Positions 44,305-53,712 of a DNA stretch of 64,000 nucleotides are shown piece after piece (the first letter of the stretch is position 1; each line of letters starts with the position of its first letter). The notes below the pieces were generated by a model that saw only the letters and a program-made list of their open reading frames with translations, was not told where the DNA came from and searched no databases. The stretch is from Bog-793 sp050014835 (GTDB taxonomy: Bacteria > Actinomycetota > Acidimicrobiia > Acidimicrobiales > Bog-793): the NCBI GenBank assembly GCA_050014835.1, contig JBEKCO010000002.1, positions 26,507 to 90,506 of the forward strand. The letters run 5' to 3'. Both the position numbers and the translations under genes were made by a program.

Positions 44305-45944
44305 TCAAAGCGGTGGACGCGATGGGAACGCCGGAATGGAAGAGGCTCGCCGAGCAGCGCGGCCGGGACCGAGATACGCATCTGCGCGGCTTCTTCGCCG
44401 ACGATCCTGAGCGCGGCCGTCGGATGACAGTCGAAGCGGGTGAGCTCCGTCTCGACTACTCGAAGCACCGGCTCACGCACGAGACCGTTGACACCCTCGT
44501 CGCGCTTGCCGCGCGCGTCGGCGTGGAGCGTTGGCGCGACGCGATGTTTTCCGGCGAGCACATCAACACGACGGAGGATCGGGCGGTGCTCCACGTCGCC
44601 CTGCGGATGCCGCCCGGCGCGCGTTTGCAGGTCGATGGGCAGGACGTCGTCTCCGACGTGCACCGGGTCCTTGAGACGATGGGGTCGGTCGCAGACCGGA
44701 TCCGGACCGGCGCCTGGGTCGGCTCGACGGGCCGGCCCATCCGGTGTGTCGTGAACATCGGGATCGGCGGGTCGGACCTCGGGCCCGCGATGGCCTACGA
44801 AGCGTTGCGCGACTACGCCGACGAACGGATCTCGTGCCGGTTCGTCTCGAACATCGACCCGGTCGACCTCTGGGCGAAGACCCACGATCTCGATCCCGCG
44901 GAGACTCTGTTCGTCATCTGCTCGAAGACCTTCACGACCCTCGAGACGCTCGTGAACGCCCGCGCCGCGAAGGCCTGGCTGCTCTCGGCGCTCGAAGCGG
45001 GCGAGGACGCCGTCGCCCAGCACTTCGTTGCTGTGTCGACGAACGCCGAAGCCGTCGCCGCGTTCGGGATCGATCCGGCGAACATGCTCGAATTCTGGGA
45101 CTGGGTCGGTGGAAGGTACTCGTTCGACTCGGCGATCGGGTTCGCCCTCATGGTCGCGATCGGGAGGGATCGGTTCACTGAGATGCTCGGGGGCTTCCGG
45201 ACGATGGACGAACACTTCCGCACCGCGCCCCTCGCCCAGAACATGCCCGTCATCCAGGGCATGCTGAATATCTGGTACAACAACTTCTTCGCGGCCCAGA
45301 CCCATGCCGTGCTGCCGTACTCGCAGCGCCTCGCACTCTTCCCCGCCTACCTCCAGCAGCTGACGATGGAGTCGAACGGCAAGTCGGTGCGGCGCGACGG
45401 CGTCGCCGTGGGCATCCAGTCCGGGGAGGTGTTCTGGGGCGCTCCGGGAACGAACGGGCAGCATGCCTTCTATCAGCTGCTCCACCAGGGCAAGAAGCTT
45501 GTTCCCGTCGACTTCATCGGTTTCGCCAACTCGACACGGGAGTCGGGAGAGCAGCACGAACTTCTCATGGCGAACTGTTTCGCCCAGAGCGCGGCGCTCG
45601 CGTTCGGCAAGACGGCGGAGGAACTCGTCGCCGAGGGTGTTCCGGCCGACCTCGTCCCCCACAAGGTGATGCCCGGGAACCGTCCGAGCTCGACGATCCT
45701 CGCCCCGCGGCTGACCCCGTCCGTCCTCGGTCAGCTCGTCGCGCTCTACGAGCACGCGACGTTTGTCGAGGGCGTCGTGTGGGGAATTGACTCGTTCGAC
45801 CAGTGGGGCGTCGAGCTCGGCAAGGTGATGGCGTCGGACCTCGCGCCGGCGCTGTCGTCAACCTCGGCACCGGAACTGGGTGCGGCGGACAGCTCGACCG
45901 TTGGGCTCGTCGACTACTTCCGCACCCACAGGCGCGTCCCATAG
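44301..45944 (+). CDS. pgi: Glucose-6-phosphate isomerase
   Basis: This 547-aa enzyme interconverts glucose-6-phosphate and fructose-6-phosphate. The substrate loop 'VNIGIGGSDLGPAMAYEAL', signature 'GGRYSFDSAIGFALMVAIG' and 'GTNGQHAFYQLLHQGKKLVP' are all visible, with the C-terminal 'GVELGK'. The GTG at 44301 overlaps the gnd stop (GTGA); the longer frame upstream is a shadow of gnd. Length is typical for the long PGI family. Confidence 0.95.
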   Translation: MIKAVDAMGTPEWKRLAEQRGRDRDTHLRGFFADDPERGRRMTVEAGELRLDYSKHRLTHETVDTLVALAARVGVERWRDAMFSGEHINTTEDRAVLHVALRMPPGARLQVDGQDVVSDVHRVLETMGSVADRIRTGAWVGSTGRPIRCVVNIGIGGSDLGPAMAYEALRDYADERISCRFVSNIDPVDLWAKTHDLDPAETLFVICSKTFTTLETLVNARAAKAWLLSALEAGEDAVAQHFVAVSTNAEAVAAFGIDPANMLEFWDWVGGRYSFDSAIGFALMVAIGRDRFTEMLGGFRTMDEHFRTAPLAQNMPVIQGMLNIWYNNFFAAQTHAVLPYSQRLALFPAYLQQLTMESNGKSVRRDGVAVGIQSGEVFWGAPGTNGQHAFYQLLHQGKKLVPVDFIGFANSTRESGEQHELLMANCFAQSAALAFGKTAEELVAEGVPADLVPHKVMPGNRPSSTILAPRLTPSVLGQLVALYEHATFVEGVVWGIDSFDQWGVELGKVMASDLAPALSSTSAPELGAADSSTVGLVDYFRTHRRVP

Positions 45945-46048
45945 ACCGAAGGCCAGTCGGGCACACCCCGCCGGGGTTGAACCGGATCCAGCGGCCGCAC
46001 CGGACACGCCGATGGAGCTCGCCGCGCCGTATCCCGGAGTTCGGGTTC

Positions 46049-46798
46049 CTAGCTCGCGAGTTCGACGGTGGCGGTCGGCACGGGCACGTGGATGCCCTCA
46101 CCCCACCTGCTGAACAGCGCCTTCTCGTAGCTCTTCCCGGTGAGGGCGGTCAGCCGGATGGGGAGCGAAGGACCCTTCGCCGCGATGTCGAGGGAGATGT
46201 GGACAAGCTTCGACTGCGAGTCCGTCGTCGTCCAGGAAAGGACGTGGACGGAGTCGCCATTCAGGTGCCCGCTGGCGATCTTGACCTTGGTCTTCGTCGG
46301 CAGGAGGGAGCCGAGCAACGAAGCGATCGACACGGCTGACTTCACGTCTGCGTACTGGGAGGTGCCGGGTTTGGAGAAGACCCATTTCGTGCCGACTTTC
46401 GCGATCTGGCTCGCCGACATGCCGAAGACGGTCGAGAGGCCCTTGGAGTTGCCCCAGAAGTACGCGGCGGTGGGCGTGAGGCGCAACTTCGCCTCCGCCG
46501 TGCCGACGGCGAGCGTTTCCAGGCCACGCGTCTTGCTGGCGTCCTCGGTGACGGTCGTCGTCTGCTTCGTCGAGGCGTCGTAGACGGAGATGGCGCAGTG
46601 GACGCTCTTCTGGACGTCCATCGCCTTCTTCGTCGCGGCCATGACCGCGGTCGCCGTCGGGTGCTTCCTCGGGACGGAGGAGGCCGACGCCACGCCGATG
46701 AGAGGCAGTCCGAGGAGGAGACAGGCCGCGGCGCAAGCAGCCGCCGCCGCGAGCCCGGTGCGCGGACGCGGACGGAAAAGGGCAGGGGAGGAGGTCAC
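46049..46798 (-). CDS. Secreted protein of unknown function (249 aa)
   Basis: This protein has a twin-Arg-free signal peptide (about 1-40, hydrophobic 'LAAAAACAAACLLLGLPLIG'). The mature part is rich in Thr/Lys/Ser and beta-strand-like, ending VPVPTATVELAS. It resembles LppX/LprG-like lipid carriers in layout, but there is no lipobox Cys after the signal, so that assignment is only a possibility. It is convergent with pgi and divergent from the DUF4395 gene. Confidence 0.5.
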   Translation of the reverse strand: MTSSPALFRPRPRTGLAAAAACAAACLLLGLPLIGVASASSVPRKHPTATAVMAATKKAMDVQKSVHCAISVYDASTKQTTTVTEDASKTRGLETLAVGTAEAKLRLTPTAAYFWGNSKGLSTVFGMSASQIAKVGTKWVFSKPGTSQYADVKSAVSIASLLGSLLPTKTKVKIASGHLNGDSVHVLSWTTTDSQSKLVHISLDIAAKGPSLPIRLTALTGKSYEKALFSRWGEGIHVPVPTATVELAS

Positions 46799-46899
46799 CC
46801 GCTGAGCATACCGGGCCCGATGGGCAGGGATTTTAGCGACATTGCCCCATTAGGTGAGCAATTTGATCAGAGTTGTTGAGACAGCCGTAGGCTAGCCGG

Positions 46900-47421
46900 A
46901 TGATACGGAACCTGATCGGCTTCCCGAACCCGGTGAACGAGGTCGCGGCGAGGACGGTGGCGGCCGGAGTCGTGACGATGGCGGCGGTCGCGATCGCGAC
47001 TCGCCAGCTGTGGCTCACCATCCCGCTCGCGTACGGGTTCGTCGCGCGCACGCTCACGGGGCCGCGTCTCAGCCCGCTCGGGTTCGTGGCGACTCGGTTC
47101 GTCGCGCCCCGCCTCGGGCGTTGGGCCAAGCCGGTGCCAGGCGCGCCGAAGCGATTCGCCCAGGCGATGGGCGCCGCGTTCGCCCTCGGCGCCTTGGTCG
47201 CGTGGCTCGTCGGTTCGGGAATCGCGTGCGTCGTTGTGCTCGCGATCCTCATCATCCCGGCGGCGCTCGAGGCGGCCCTCGCGTACTGCGTCGGGTGCAC
47301 GATCTTCGGCGTGCTCATGCGGGTTGGGATCATTCCTGCCTCGATCTGCGCGGAATGCGAGGACGTCTGGTCACGACGGGCCGGCCCGTCGGGCCGTCCC
47401 CGCGAACTGGCAACCGACTAG
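46900..47421 (+). CDS. DUF4395 membrane protein
   Basis: This 173-aa protein has four hydrophobic helices and the family phrases 'GFPNPVNEVAARTVAAGVV' and 'ALAYCVGCTIFGVLMRVG' with the conserved CxxC. DUF4395 proteins are small actinobacterial membrane proteins that may act in thiol/disulfide chemistry; the role is not established. Start ATG at 46900. Confidence 0.75.
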   Translation: MIRNLIGFPNPVNEVAARTVAAGVVTMAAVAIATRQLWLTIPLAYGFVARTLTGPRLSPLGFVATRFVAPRLGRWAKPVPGAPKRFAQAMGAAFALGALVAWLVGSGIACVVVLAILIIPAALEAALAYCVGCTIFGVLMRVGIIPASICAECEDVWSRRAGPSGRPRELATD

Positions 47422-47463
47422 ACGCCCCCACGGCGGGGCAGGCGCCGCGCCGGACGAGAAGGT

Positions 47464-49389
47464 TCAGCGCTCCGCGGCGCCGGTGTCGGGGAGCGACGTG
47501 AGTTCGCGCGCTGTCGGCGAGGCGAGGTCCAACTGTGACCGGGTCGCGGCGATCGCGGCCTTCGCCCTGTCCAAGTCGAAGGCGCGCGCGTTCTCGACCG
47601 ACCGGCACGCCTCCATCACGGCGGGAAGGAACGGGGAGGGTTCGCGGCGCGAGGCGTGCCGACCGAACGCGCGTCGCTGACTCCAAGAGCAGTGCAGCTC
47701 CTGGGTCGCCCGGCTCAACGCCACATAGAGGAGCCGCCGTTCCTCTTCCAGGGCCGCAGCGGTCTTCGCGTGGGCGATGGGAACGAGACCGTCCTCGATC
47801 CCGGTGACGAAGACAACCCGCCATTCCAGGCCCTTCGCACGGTGAAACGTGAGCAGGTCGATCCCGTCGCTCGCCGGCGCCTGCGGGTCGTCGCGCAAGA
47901 TCTGTCGCAGGTGGGCGGGGAAACCCTCTGCGCCGGGGTCAGCGTCGAGCGCGAGGTAGTCCGATCCGACGCGGACAAGGACCGCGAGGTCGAGCTCGCG
48001 TTCGTTCGGGTCGTCACTGCGCTTTGCGGCGCTGCCTTCGTCCACGTCGTTCTCGCGATCCCGTTCCACCTCAAGCGAGAGATCCTCGAGCCAGGCGGCG
48101 AAACCCTCCCGTCCGGTCCGGCCCGCGAGCCGATCGAGTTCCTCGCGCACGGTCGGTCGCGCGAGGAACGCGGCGCCGACGTTCCCGCGGAACGGGACGC
48201 CGGCCACGCCCAGTGCCTCCTCGAACAGCACGAGCTGCGCGTTCGTCCTGGCGAGGACGGCGCATGTCGACCACCGCGAACCGGGCAGATGGAGACGACG
48301 AATGGTCGCGGCGACGCCCGCAGCTTCGTCGGTATCGGTGGGGTAGGCCGTCACACGCGGTGCCGATCCGTCCGCTCCCGCGGCCGACTGGGCCGGGGCG
48401 CCGGGTGGCAAGGCCGCGGAAGCGACGGCGACGACCTGGGGCGTCGAGCGGTAGTTCGTCGCGAGTTCGATGACCGTCGCTCCCGGATAGCGGTCGGTGA
48501 ACGACGTGACGGCGCTCGGCTCGGCGCCGTTCCACCCGTAGATCGCCTGGTGCGGGTCGCCCACCGCAAAGAGGTCCTCGCGGTGGCCGAGCCAGGTGTC
48601 GAGCAGTCGCAGCTGGGCCGGGTTGGCGTCCTGGAGCTCGTCGACGAACAGGTGCTGGAAGCGCCAGCGCTGCACGGCGGCGAAGGCGTCGTCCGAGGCC
48701 ATGTCGTCGGCGAGACGCTCGAGCAGATCCTCGAAGTCGAGGATCCCGACCCGGCGCTTCTCCTCTTCGTATCGCCGGAAGCAGTCCGCCACCGCGGCGA
48801 GTTCGACGAGGGGAGCGCGTCCCGCCGCCTGCGCGCACTCGACGTAACGACCCGGTGCGACGAGCCTCGCCTTGGCCCATTCGATCTCGGCGGCCACCGA
48901 GGCGAGGAGTTCGCGCCGGCCACCGGGTCGCGTCCGCGGGTTCCGATGCTCCGCCGCAGGAAGAAGCTTGGCGAGCAAGGCGGCCTTGGAGTCGAGGACA
49001 GCGGGCGGCTCCCGGTCGTCGTCGATGGCCCGCAGTCGAAGCTGGGCGAGGGCGATCGAGTGGAACGTGCCGGCGGTGACGTGGGCGGGCAAGCCGAGTT
49101 GGTGCAGACGTGACCGGAGCTCGCCGGCAGCCTTGCGGGTGAAGGTGAGCGCGAGGAGGTGGGCCGGGGCCGCTGAGCCGCTCAGCACGCGCCAAGCGAT
49201 GCGGCGCGTGAGGACGCGGGTCTTGCCGGACCCGGCGCCGGCGACGACGAGGAGTGGTGCCGCGGGCGAGGTAATCGCCGCGCGCTGGCACTCGTCGCAC
49301 CCGGCGAGGACCCGACGGAGATCGGGATCGAGGGTCACCGCTCCGGACCGTACTCGTCGGGTGTGGTCTCCCGTCCGAAGAGCCTGCAT
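47464..49389 (-). CDS. UvrD/PcrA-type superfamily 1A helicase
   Basis: This protein of about 641 aa is an ATP-dependent 3'-5' DNA helicase. SF1 motifs are complete: Q motif 'CDECQRAAITSPAAPLLVVAG', Walker A 'GAGSGKT', Ia 'ALTFTRKAAGELRSRL', II 'FVDELQDANPAQ', III 'FAVGDPHQAIYGWNGAE', IV 'ELATNYRST', V 'LLTFHRAKGLEW' and VI 'LLYVALSRATQEL'. It is somewhat shorter than PcrA and resembles UvrD2-type actinobacterial helicases, but I see no HRDC domain. The start may be the ATG at 49389 or a GTG at 49338 next to the Q motif. Confidence 0.88.
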   Translation of the reverse strand: MQALRTGDHTRRVRSGAVTLDPDLRRVLAGCDECQRAAITSPAAPLLVVAGAGSGKTRVLTRRIAWRVLSGSAAPAHLLALTFTRKAAGELRSRLHQLGLPAHVTAGTFHSIALAQLRLRAIDDDREPPAVLDSKAALLAKLLPAAEHRNPRTRPGGRRELLASVAAEIEWAKARLVAPGRYVECAQAAGRAPLVELAAVADCFRRYEEEKRRVGILDFEDLLERLADDMASDDAFAAVQRWRFQHLFVDELQDANPAQLRLLDTWLGHREDLFAVGDPHQAIYGWNGAEPSAVTSFTDRYPGATVIELATNYRSTPQVVAVASAALPPGAPAQSAAGADGSAPRVTAYPTDTDEAAGVAATIRRLHLPGSRWSTCAVLARTNAQLVLFEEALGVAGVPFRGNVGAAFLARPTVREELDRLAGRTGREGFAAWLEDLSLEVERDRENDVDEGSAAKRSDDPNERELDLAVLVRVGSDYLALDADPGAEGFPAHLRQILRDDPQAPASDGIDLLTFHRAKGLEWRVVFVTGIEDGLVPIAHAKTAAALEEERRLLYVALSRATQELHCSWSQRRAFGRHASRREPSPFLPAVMEACRSVENARAFDLDRAKAAIAATRSQLDLASPTARELTSLPDTGAAER

Positions 49390-49430
49390 GAGCACGGTCC
49401 ACGGACCCGGAGCAATTAGCGTCATCAGGG

Positions 49431-50177
49431 ATGCTGAGCGGATATCTCGGCGGGAAGACGTTTGGCGAGGCGTTCGGGTCGTCGAAGCCGTGGGTGCTCG
49501 CGCTACACGGGTGGGCGCGGTCGCACGCGGACTTCGTCGAAGTGCTCGGTGTCAAGGACGGCGAGCAGGCGCTCGATGCGATCGCCGTCGACCTACCTGG
49601 CTTCGGAGCGTCGCCACCGCCGGAGGCGGTGTGGGGCGCGAGGGAGTACGCGGCCTTCCTCGAACCGTTGCTCGACGAGATGGCCGAGCGAATCGTGATC
49701 GTCGGCCACTCCTTCGGGGGCCGCGTGGCCGTGGAGTTCGCCGCGCTCTCGGGTGATCGTGTCGCGGCGCTCGTCCTGTCGGGCGTGCCGCTCGTGACCG
49801 CCAGCCGGCGACCCCGCCCGAACGCTCGCTACCGGGTCGTGCGGTCACTTGCCGCGGCGGGGATCGTCAGCGCGACCCGCCTGGAGCAGGCTCGGGAGCG
49901 CTACGGGTCACGCGACTACCGGGAGGCGCGGGGCGTGATGCGTGGCGTGCTCGTGCGCGCGGTGGCCGAGGACTACCGGGCGACGCTGCCCCTGCTTCGG
50001 TGCCCGGTCGAGCTCGTCTGGGGTGAAGACGACACCGCGGTGCCGGTCGACGTCGCCCGCGAGGCGACGCGCTCCCTCGTCGACGGACGCCTGACCGTGC
50101 TGCCGGGCGTCGACCACTTCGTGCCGACCGCGGCGCCCGGCGCGTTGCGCGCCGCGACACTGCTGCACCGGCCGTGA
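49431..50177 (+). CDS. Alpha/beta hydrolase
   Basis: This 248-aa protein has the oxyanion strand 'VLALHGWARSHADF' (22-35), the nucleophile elbow 'IVGHSFGGRVAVEF' (Ser in GHSFG), the acid 'WGEDDTAVP' and the catalytic His in 'GVDHFVP'. The substrate is unknown. Its stop overlaps the MurF-like GTG (GTGA), so it is coupled to a peptidoglycan-type gene and may process a cell-wall intermediate. Confidence 0.82.
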   Translation: MLSGYLGGKTFGEAFGSSKPWVLALHGWARSHADFVEVLGVKDGEQALDAIAVDLPGFGASPPPEAVWGAREYAAFLEPLLDEMAERIVIVGHSFGGRVAVEFAALSGDRVAALVLSGVPLVTASRRPRPNARYRVVRSLAAAGIVSATRLEQARERYGSRDYREARGVMRGVLVRAVAEDYRATLPLLRCPVELVWGEDDTAVPVDVAREATRSLVDGRLTVLPGVDHFVPTAAPGALRAATLLHRP

Positions 50178-51748
50178 CAGTGCTCCTTGCCACGACGCTC
50201 GCTGCTTCGGCGGCCGGGGCGGTTCTCGCCACTGTCCGATGGCTGCGAGTCGCGCAGCGCGAGCACTACCTGTCCGGCTCGGTCGCGCGCTTCGTTGGGC
50301 GATGGTGGGGACGCGACTGGGTCCACATCGCCGCCGCGGCGGGCGCGCTCGGATCGGTGGTGGCCGAGGGTTTCCAAGGGGGGATCGGCATCCTCGGAGC
50401 GGTCGTCGTCGGTTCCGGTCCGCTCGGTTTGGGCGTGCGGGGTCGTAGCGGACGGCTGCGGTGGAGCCGCCGGCTCGGCACGATCGCGACGATTGTGGCG
50501 GCTGAGTACGGCGCCGCGGTCGCGTCCGCATCGGCGCTCGGTGGACTTCGCCTGGCGGCGACGGTCGCCGCGGCCGGAGCGATCGGGTCGCCGGTTGTCG
50601 TGGAGATCGCCCTGCTCGTCGACCGGCCGCTCGAGTGGGGGGTCGCCAGGCGTTTCGTCCGGCGGGCCGCGCAGAGACTGCACCGAATCGGCCCCGTCGT
50701 CGTCGGCATCACCGGTTCTTACGGCAAGACCTCGACGAAGAGCTACGCGGGCCATCTGCTCGCGGGCACGTTCCGCGTCGTGGCGAGCCCGCGCAGCTTC
50801 AACAACCGCGCCGGCCTCGCCCGGGCCGTGAACGAGAACCTCGTTCCGGGCACGGAGGTCTTCATCGCGGAAATGGGGGCCTACGGCGCCGGCGAGATCG
50901 CCGAGATGGTGTCGTGGCTGGCGCCCAGTGTCGCGGCGATTACCGCGATCGGGCCGGTCCACCTGGAGCGCTTCGGGTCCTTGGAGCGCATCGTGGCGGC
51001 GAAGAGCGAGATCCTCGCCCACGCCGAGTGCGCCGTCCTGAACGTCGACGACGAGCGCCTCGTCCGTCTGGCGCGCGAGCTGGAGGACGCCGGTCGCCGC
51101 GTGCTCCGCTGTTCAGCGGTCGACCGCCGTGCGGACGTCGCGCTGATCCAAGGGGCCCGCGGCGCCACATTGCACGTGGCCGGCTCGGTCGTCGGGGAGG
51201 TGACTCTCGATCCCGGTCGGCCGATCGCGCCAACGAACGTGGCGTGCGCCGCCGGGATCGCGGTCGCGCTGGGGGTGCCGCTGAGGGATGTCGCCGACCG
51301 GCTGCACTCGCTGCCCATCGTCGAGCACCGTCTGGAGGTCGCCACCTCTCCCCGCGGTGTCGTCGTCCTCGACGACACCTTCAACGCGAACCCGGCCGGC
51401 ACGCAACTCGCTCTCGAGGCGTTGAGGGCGAACGCGCTCCCGGGGGCCCGCGTGGTCGTCGTCACCCCGGGGATGGTCGAGCTGGGCCGGCTCCAGCGCG
51501 CCGCGAACGCGACCTTCGCCGGTGAGGTGGCGGACGTGGCGACGGACCTCGTCGTCGTGGGGTCGACGAACCGCCGGGCCCTCCTCGGCGGGGTGGCCGC
51601 GGCCCGGGGCGATCGGCGCGCGGGCAGTCGGGGTCTCCGGGTGACGACCGTTCCCTCGCGGGCTGCGGCCGTCGCCTGGGTCCGACAAGAACTCCACGCG
51701 GGTGACGTCGTCCTTTACGAGAACGACCTTCCTGATCAATATCCCTAG
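50174..51748 (+). CDS. Membrane-anchored MurF-like Mur ligase
   Basis: This 524-aa protein has about five N-terminal membrane helices within residues 1-155. A Mur-ligase central domain follows with P-loop 'GITGSYGKTSTKSYAG' (179-194), 'FIAEMGAYGAGEIAEM' and 'TAIGPVHLERFGSLE', then a C-terminal domain with 'VLDDTFNANP'. The central and C domains are most like MurF, but the usual MurF N-terminal UDP-binding domain is replaced by membrane helices. The neighbour ddl makes D-Ala-D-Ala, the MurF substrate, which supports a cell-wall role. The exact ligation is unknown. Confidence 0.75.
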   Translation: MTVLLATTLAASAAGAVLATVRWLRVAQREHYLSGSVARFVGRWWGRDWVHIAAAAGALGSVVAEGFQGGIGILGAVVVGSGPLGLGVRGRSGRLRWSRRLGTIATIVAAEYGAAVASASALGGLRLAATVAAAGAIGSPVVVEIALLVDRPLEWGVARRFVRRAAQRLHRIGPVVVGITGSYGKTSTKSYAGHLLAGTFRVVASPRSFNNRAGLARAVNENLVPGTEVFIAEMGAYGAGEIAEMVSWLAPSVAAITAIGPVHLERFGSLERIVAAKSEILAHAECAVLNVDDERLVRLARELEDAGRRVLRCSAVDRRADVALIQGARGATLHVAGSVVGEVTLDPGRPIAPTNVACAAGIAVALGVPLRDVADRLHSLPIVEHRLEVATSPRGVVVLDDTFNANPAGTQLALEALRANALPGARVVVVTPGMVELGRLQRAANATFAGEVADVATDLVVVGSTNRRALLGGVAAARGDRRAGSRGLRVTTVPSRAAAVAWVRQELHAGDVVLYENDLPDQYP

Positions 51749-51822
51749 AGGCGGGATCGTGCCGTGAGTTGGCCGGAGAGAGCTCCATCGTGGGATGCCG
51801 AAGTGCTGCCTACAATGCCGCG

Positions 51823-52953
51823 ATGCCCGGGTCCTCTTTGCGTGTCGGCGTGCTGTTCGGCGGACCGTCGCCCGAGCACGACGTTTCGATCCTGACGGGA
51901 CTCCAGGCGGCACGAGCGCTGGCCGCGGAGGACGCCGTCGCGGCCGTGCACGCGTTGTACTGGACGAAGACGGCGGACTGGCTCGAGGTCTCGCCCTTGC
52001 TGGAGGCGAGCGCCTTCGTCGGGGGAGCCCCCGAGGCTGGTCGCCAGGTCGAACTGCGCACGGGGGCCGACGGAGGATTCGTCGCCCGGGCCTCGTGGCC
52101 CCGGTCGGGGCTGCGCCGTGTCGAGATTGACGCCGCGCTCCTCTGTTGTCACGGCGGGCCAGGGGAGGACGGTTCCCTGCAGGGCATGCTCGATTGCGCC
52201 CACGTCGCGTACAGCGGGCCGTGCGCCGCGGCGGCGGCGCTCGGGATGGACAAGCTCGCGACGACGGGGGTCCTTGCGGCCGCGGGTGTGCCGACGTTGC
52301 CGCGGGTCGCGCTCGGTCCGGGGCTGGCGGCACCCGCCTTCGCCGGACCGTACATCGTGAAGCCGCGTTACGGGGGCTCGTCGATCGGGATCGACGTCGT
52401 GAAGGACTGGCCGACCGTGCAGGCGCGACTCAGTGCCAACGTGCACCTGCGGCAGGGAGCGGTGGTCGAACCGTACCGGGACGACCTCTACGACCTGCAG
52501 GTCGCCGTTCGGACGTGGCCGACGACGGAGCTGTCGGCTGTGGAGCGACCGCTCGCGAGGAACAAGACGGCTGAGATCCTCGACTACGCCGACAAGTACG
52601 TCGGCGGGGAGGGAATGCTCAGCGCGCCGCGGGAGCTTCCGGCGCGGATCGACACCGGTCTCGAGCGGGAGCTGAGAGAGCTCGCGCTCGTCGTGGCGCG
52701 GCTCCTCGGAGCTCGGGGCGTGAACCGGATCGACTTCCTCAGTGACGGCCGTGAGCTCTACGTCAACGAGATCAACACCATTCCCGGATCGCTGTCGCGC
52801 TATCTCTTCATCGATCCGCCGCTCGGATTCGGCGAGCTCCTCACGGGGCTCGTCACCGAGGCGGTGGAGCGGCCGGCCATGACGTTTTCGGTCGCAGGCG
52901 CGGACGGGTCGGTCCTGCGCGGGGCGGGGAACATCGCGGCGAAGCTCGGTTGA
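51823..52953 (+). CDS. ddl: D-alanine--D-alanine ligase family protein
   Basis: This 376-aa ATP-grasp enzyme joins two D-alanines for the peptidoglycan stem. It has 'VGVLFGGPSPEHDVSILTG' (8-26), 'CCHGGPGEDGSLQGML', 'YIVKPRYGGSSIGI' and the metal site 'YVNEINTIPGSLSRYLF'. The ATG at 51823 is used. It lies 74 bp after the MurF-like gene on the same strand. Confidence 0.9.
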   Translation: MPGSSLRVGVLFGGPSPEHDVSILTGLQAARALAAEDAVAAVHALYWTKTADWLEVSPLLEASAFVGGAPEAGRQVELRTGADGGFVARASWPRSGLRRVEIDAALLCCHGGPGEDGSLQGMLDCAHVAYSGPCAAAAALGMDKLATTGVLAAAGVPTLPRVALGPGLAAPAFAGPYIVKPRYGGSSIGIDVVKDWPTVQARLSANVHLRQGAVVEPYRDDLYDLQVAVRTWPTTELSAVERPLARNKTAEILDYADKYVGGEGMLSAPRELPARIDTGLERELRELALVVARLLGARGVNRIDFLSDGRELYVNEINTIPGSLSRYLFIDPPLGFGELLTGLVTEAVERPAMTFSVAGADGSVLRGAGNIAAKLG

Positions 52954-53003
52954 GGTGACCAGTCCGTCGTCCGGTGCGCCAAGACGCGACGGCGGTTGAA
53001 GGG

Positions 53004-53660
53004 GTGACGGTGGGATTTTCGAGGCGGCTCGTTCACGACGACGAGGAGGTTCTCCTAGACGCCCGCCCGCACCGGTCGCTGCTCGTCGGTCCGAGCGTCG
53101 TCGCGATCGTCGTTCTCGCCGGGAGCGTGGCGATCTACGTGATGTGGTCGGCAGCGCCGAGATGGTTCGAGTGGGTGCTGCTCGGCGCCACCGTCGCCGC
53201 GGTGTGCCGCTTCTTCTCCCGGTTCGTCGAGTGGCGGTCGACTGATCTCGTCGTGACGACGATGCGCGTCATCTACCGCCGCGGGGTGGTCCGCCGCTCG
53301 GGACGGGAGATCCTGATCTCCAGCATCCAGGACGTGAGCTACGTCCAGACCCTCCTCGAGAGGATGATCGGCAAGGGCCAGCTCTCCGTGCAGTCGGCGG
53401 GCGGGCGCGGCGAGGCGCCTTTTGAGAACGTCCGTCACCCCGCCGTCGTGCAGGGGCTGATCAACCGGACGATCGAGGAGTCTCGCCGTCACGACCCGGG
53501 CGGCGACGCCGAGGTCGGTCCGGTCGCGGTGGCCGACGAGCTCGAACGCCTGTCGGCGCTGCACCGCCACGGGGTGATCACCGACACGGAATTCGTTCGC
53601 CTGAAGCGGGAGCTCCTGGCTGGCACGGACGACGCCGTTGAGTTGGACGCCGACTTCTAG
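53004..53660 (+). CDS. Membrane PH-domain (bPH2-like) protein with C-terminal SHOCT-like segment
   Basis: This protein of about 218 aa has two membrane helices (about 30-75), then a bacterial PH domain ('DLVVTTMRVIYRRGVVRR', 'EILISSIQDVSYVQTLLERM'), ending in 'LSALHRHGVITDTEFVRLKRELL'-like residues of the SHOCT type. Such proteins sit in the inner membrane; function is unclear. The start may be the GTG at 53004 or 52974. It is downstream of ddl. Confidence 0.7.
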   Translation: MTVGFSRRLVHDDEEVLLDARPHRSLLVGPSVVAIVVLAGSVAIYVMWSAAPRWFEWVLLGATVAAVCRFFSRFVEWRSTDLVVTTMRVIYRRGVVRRSGREILISSIQDVSYVQTLLERMIGKGQLSVQSAGGRGEAPFENVRHPAVVQGLINRTIEESRRHDPGGDAEVGPVAVADELERLSALHRHGVITDTEFVRLKRELLAGTDDAVELDADF

Positions 53661-53712
53661 GCACCACCAGGGGCCTCAGGTCGCTGCGACGCCCCGACGG
53701 TAGGCTCCGGCC

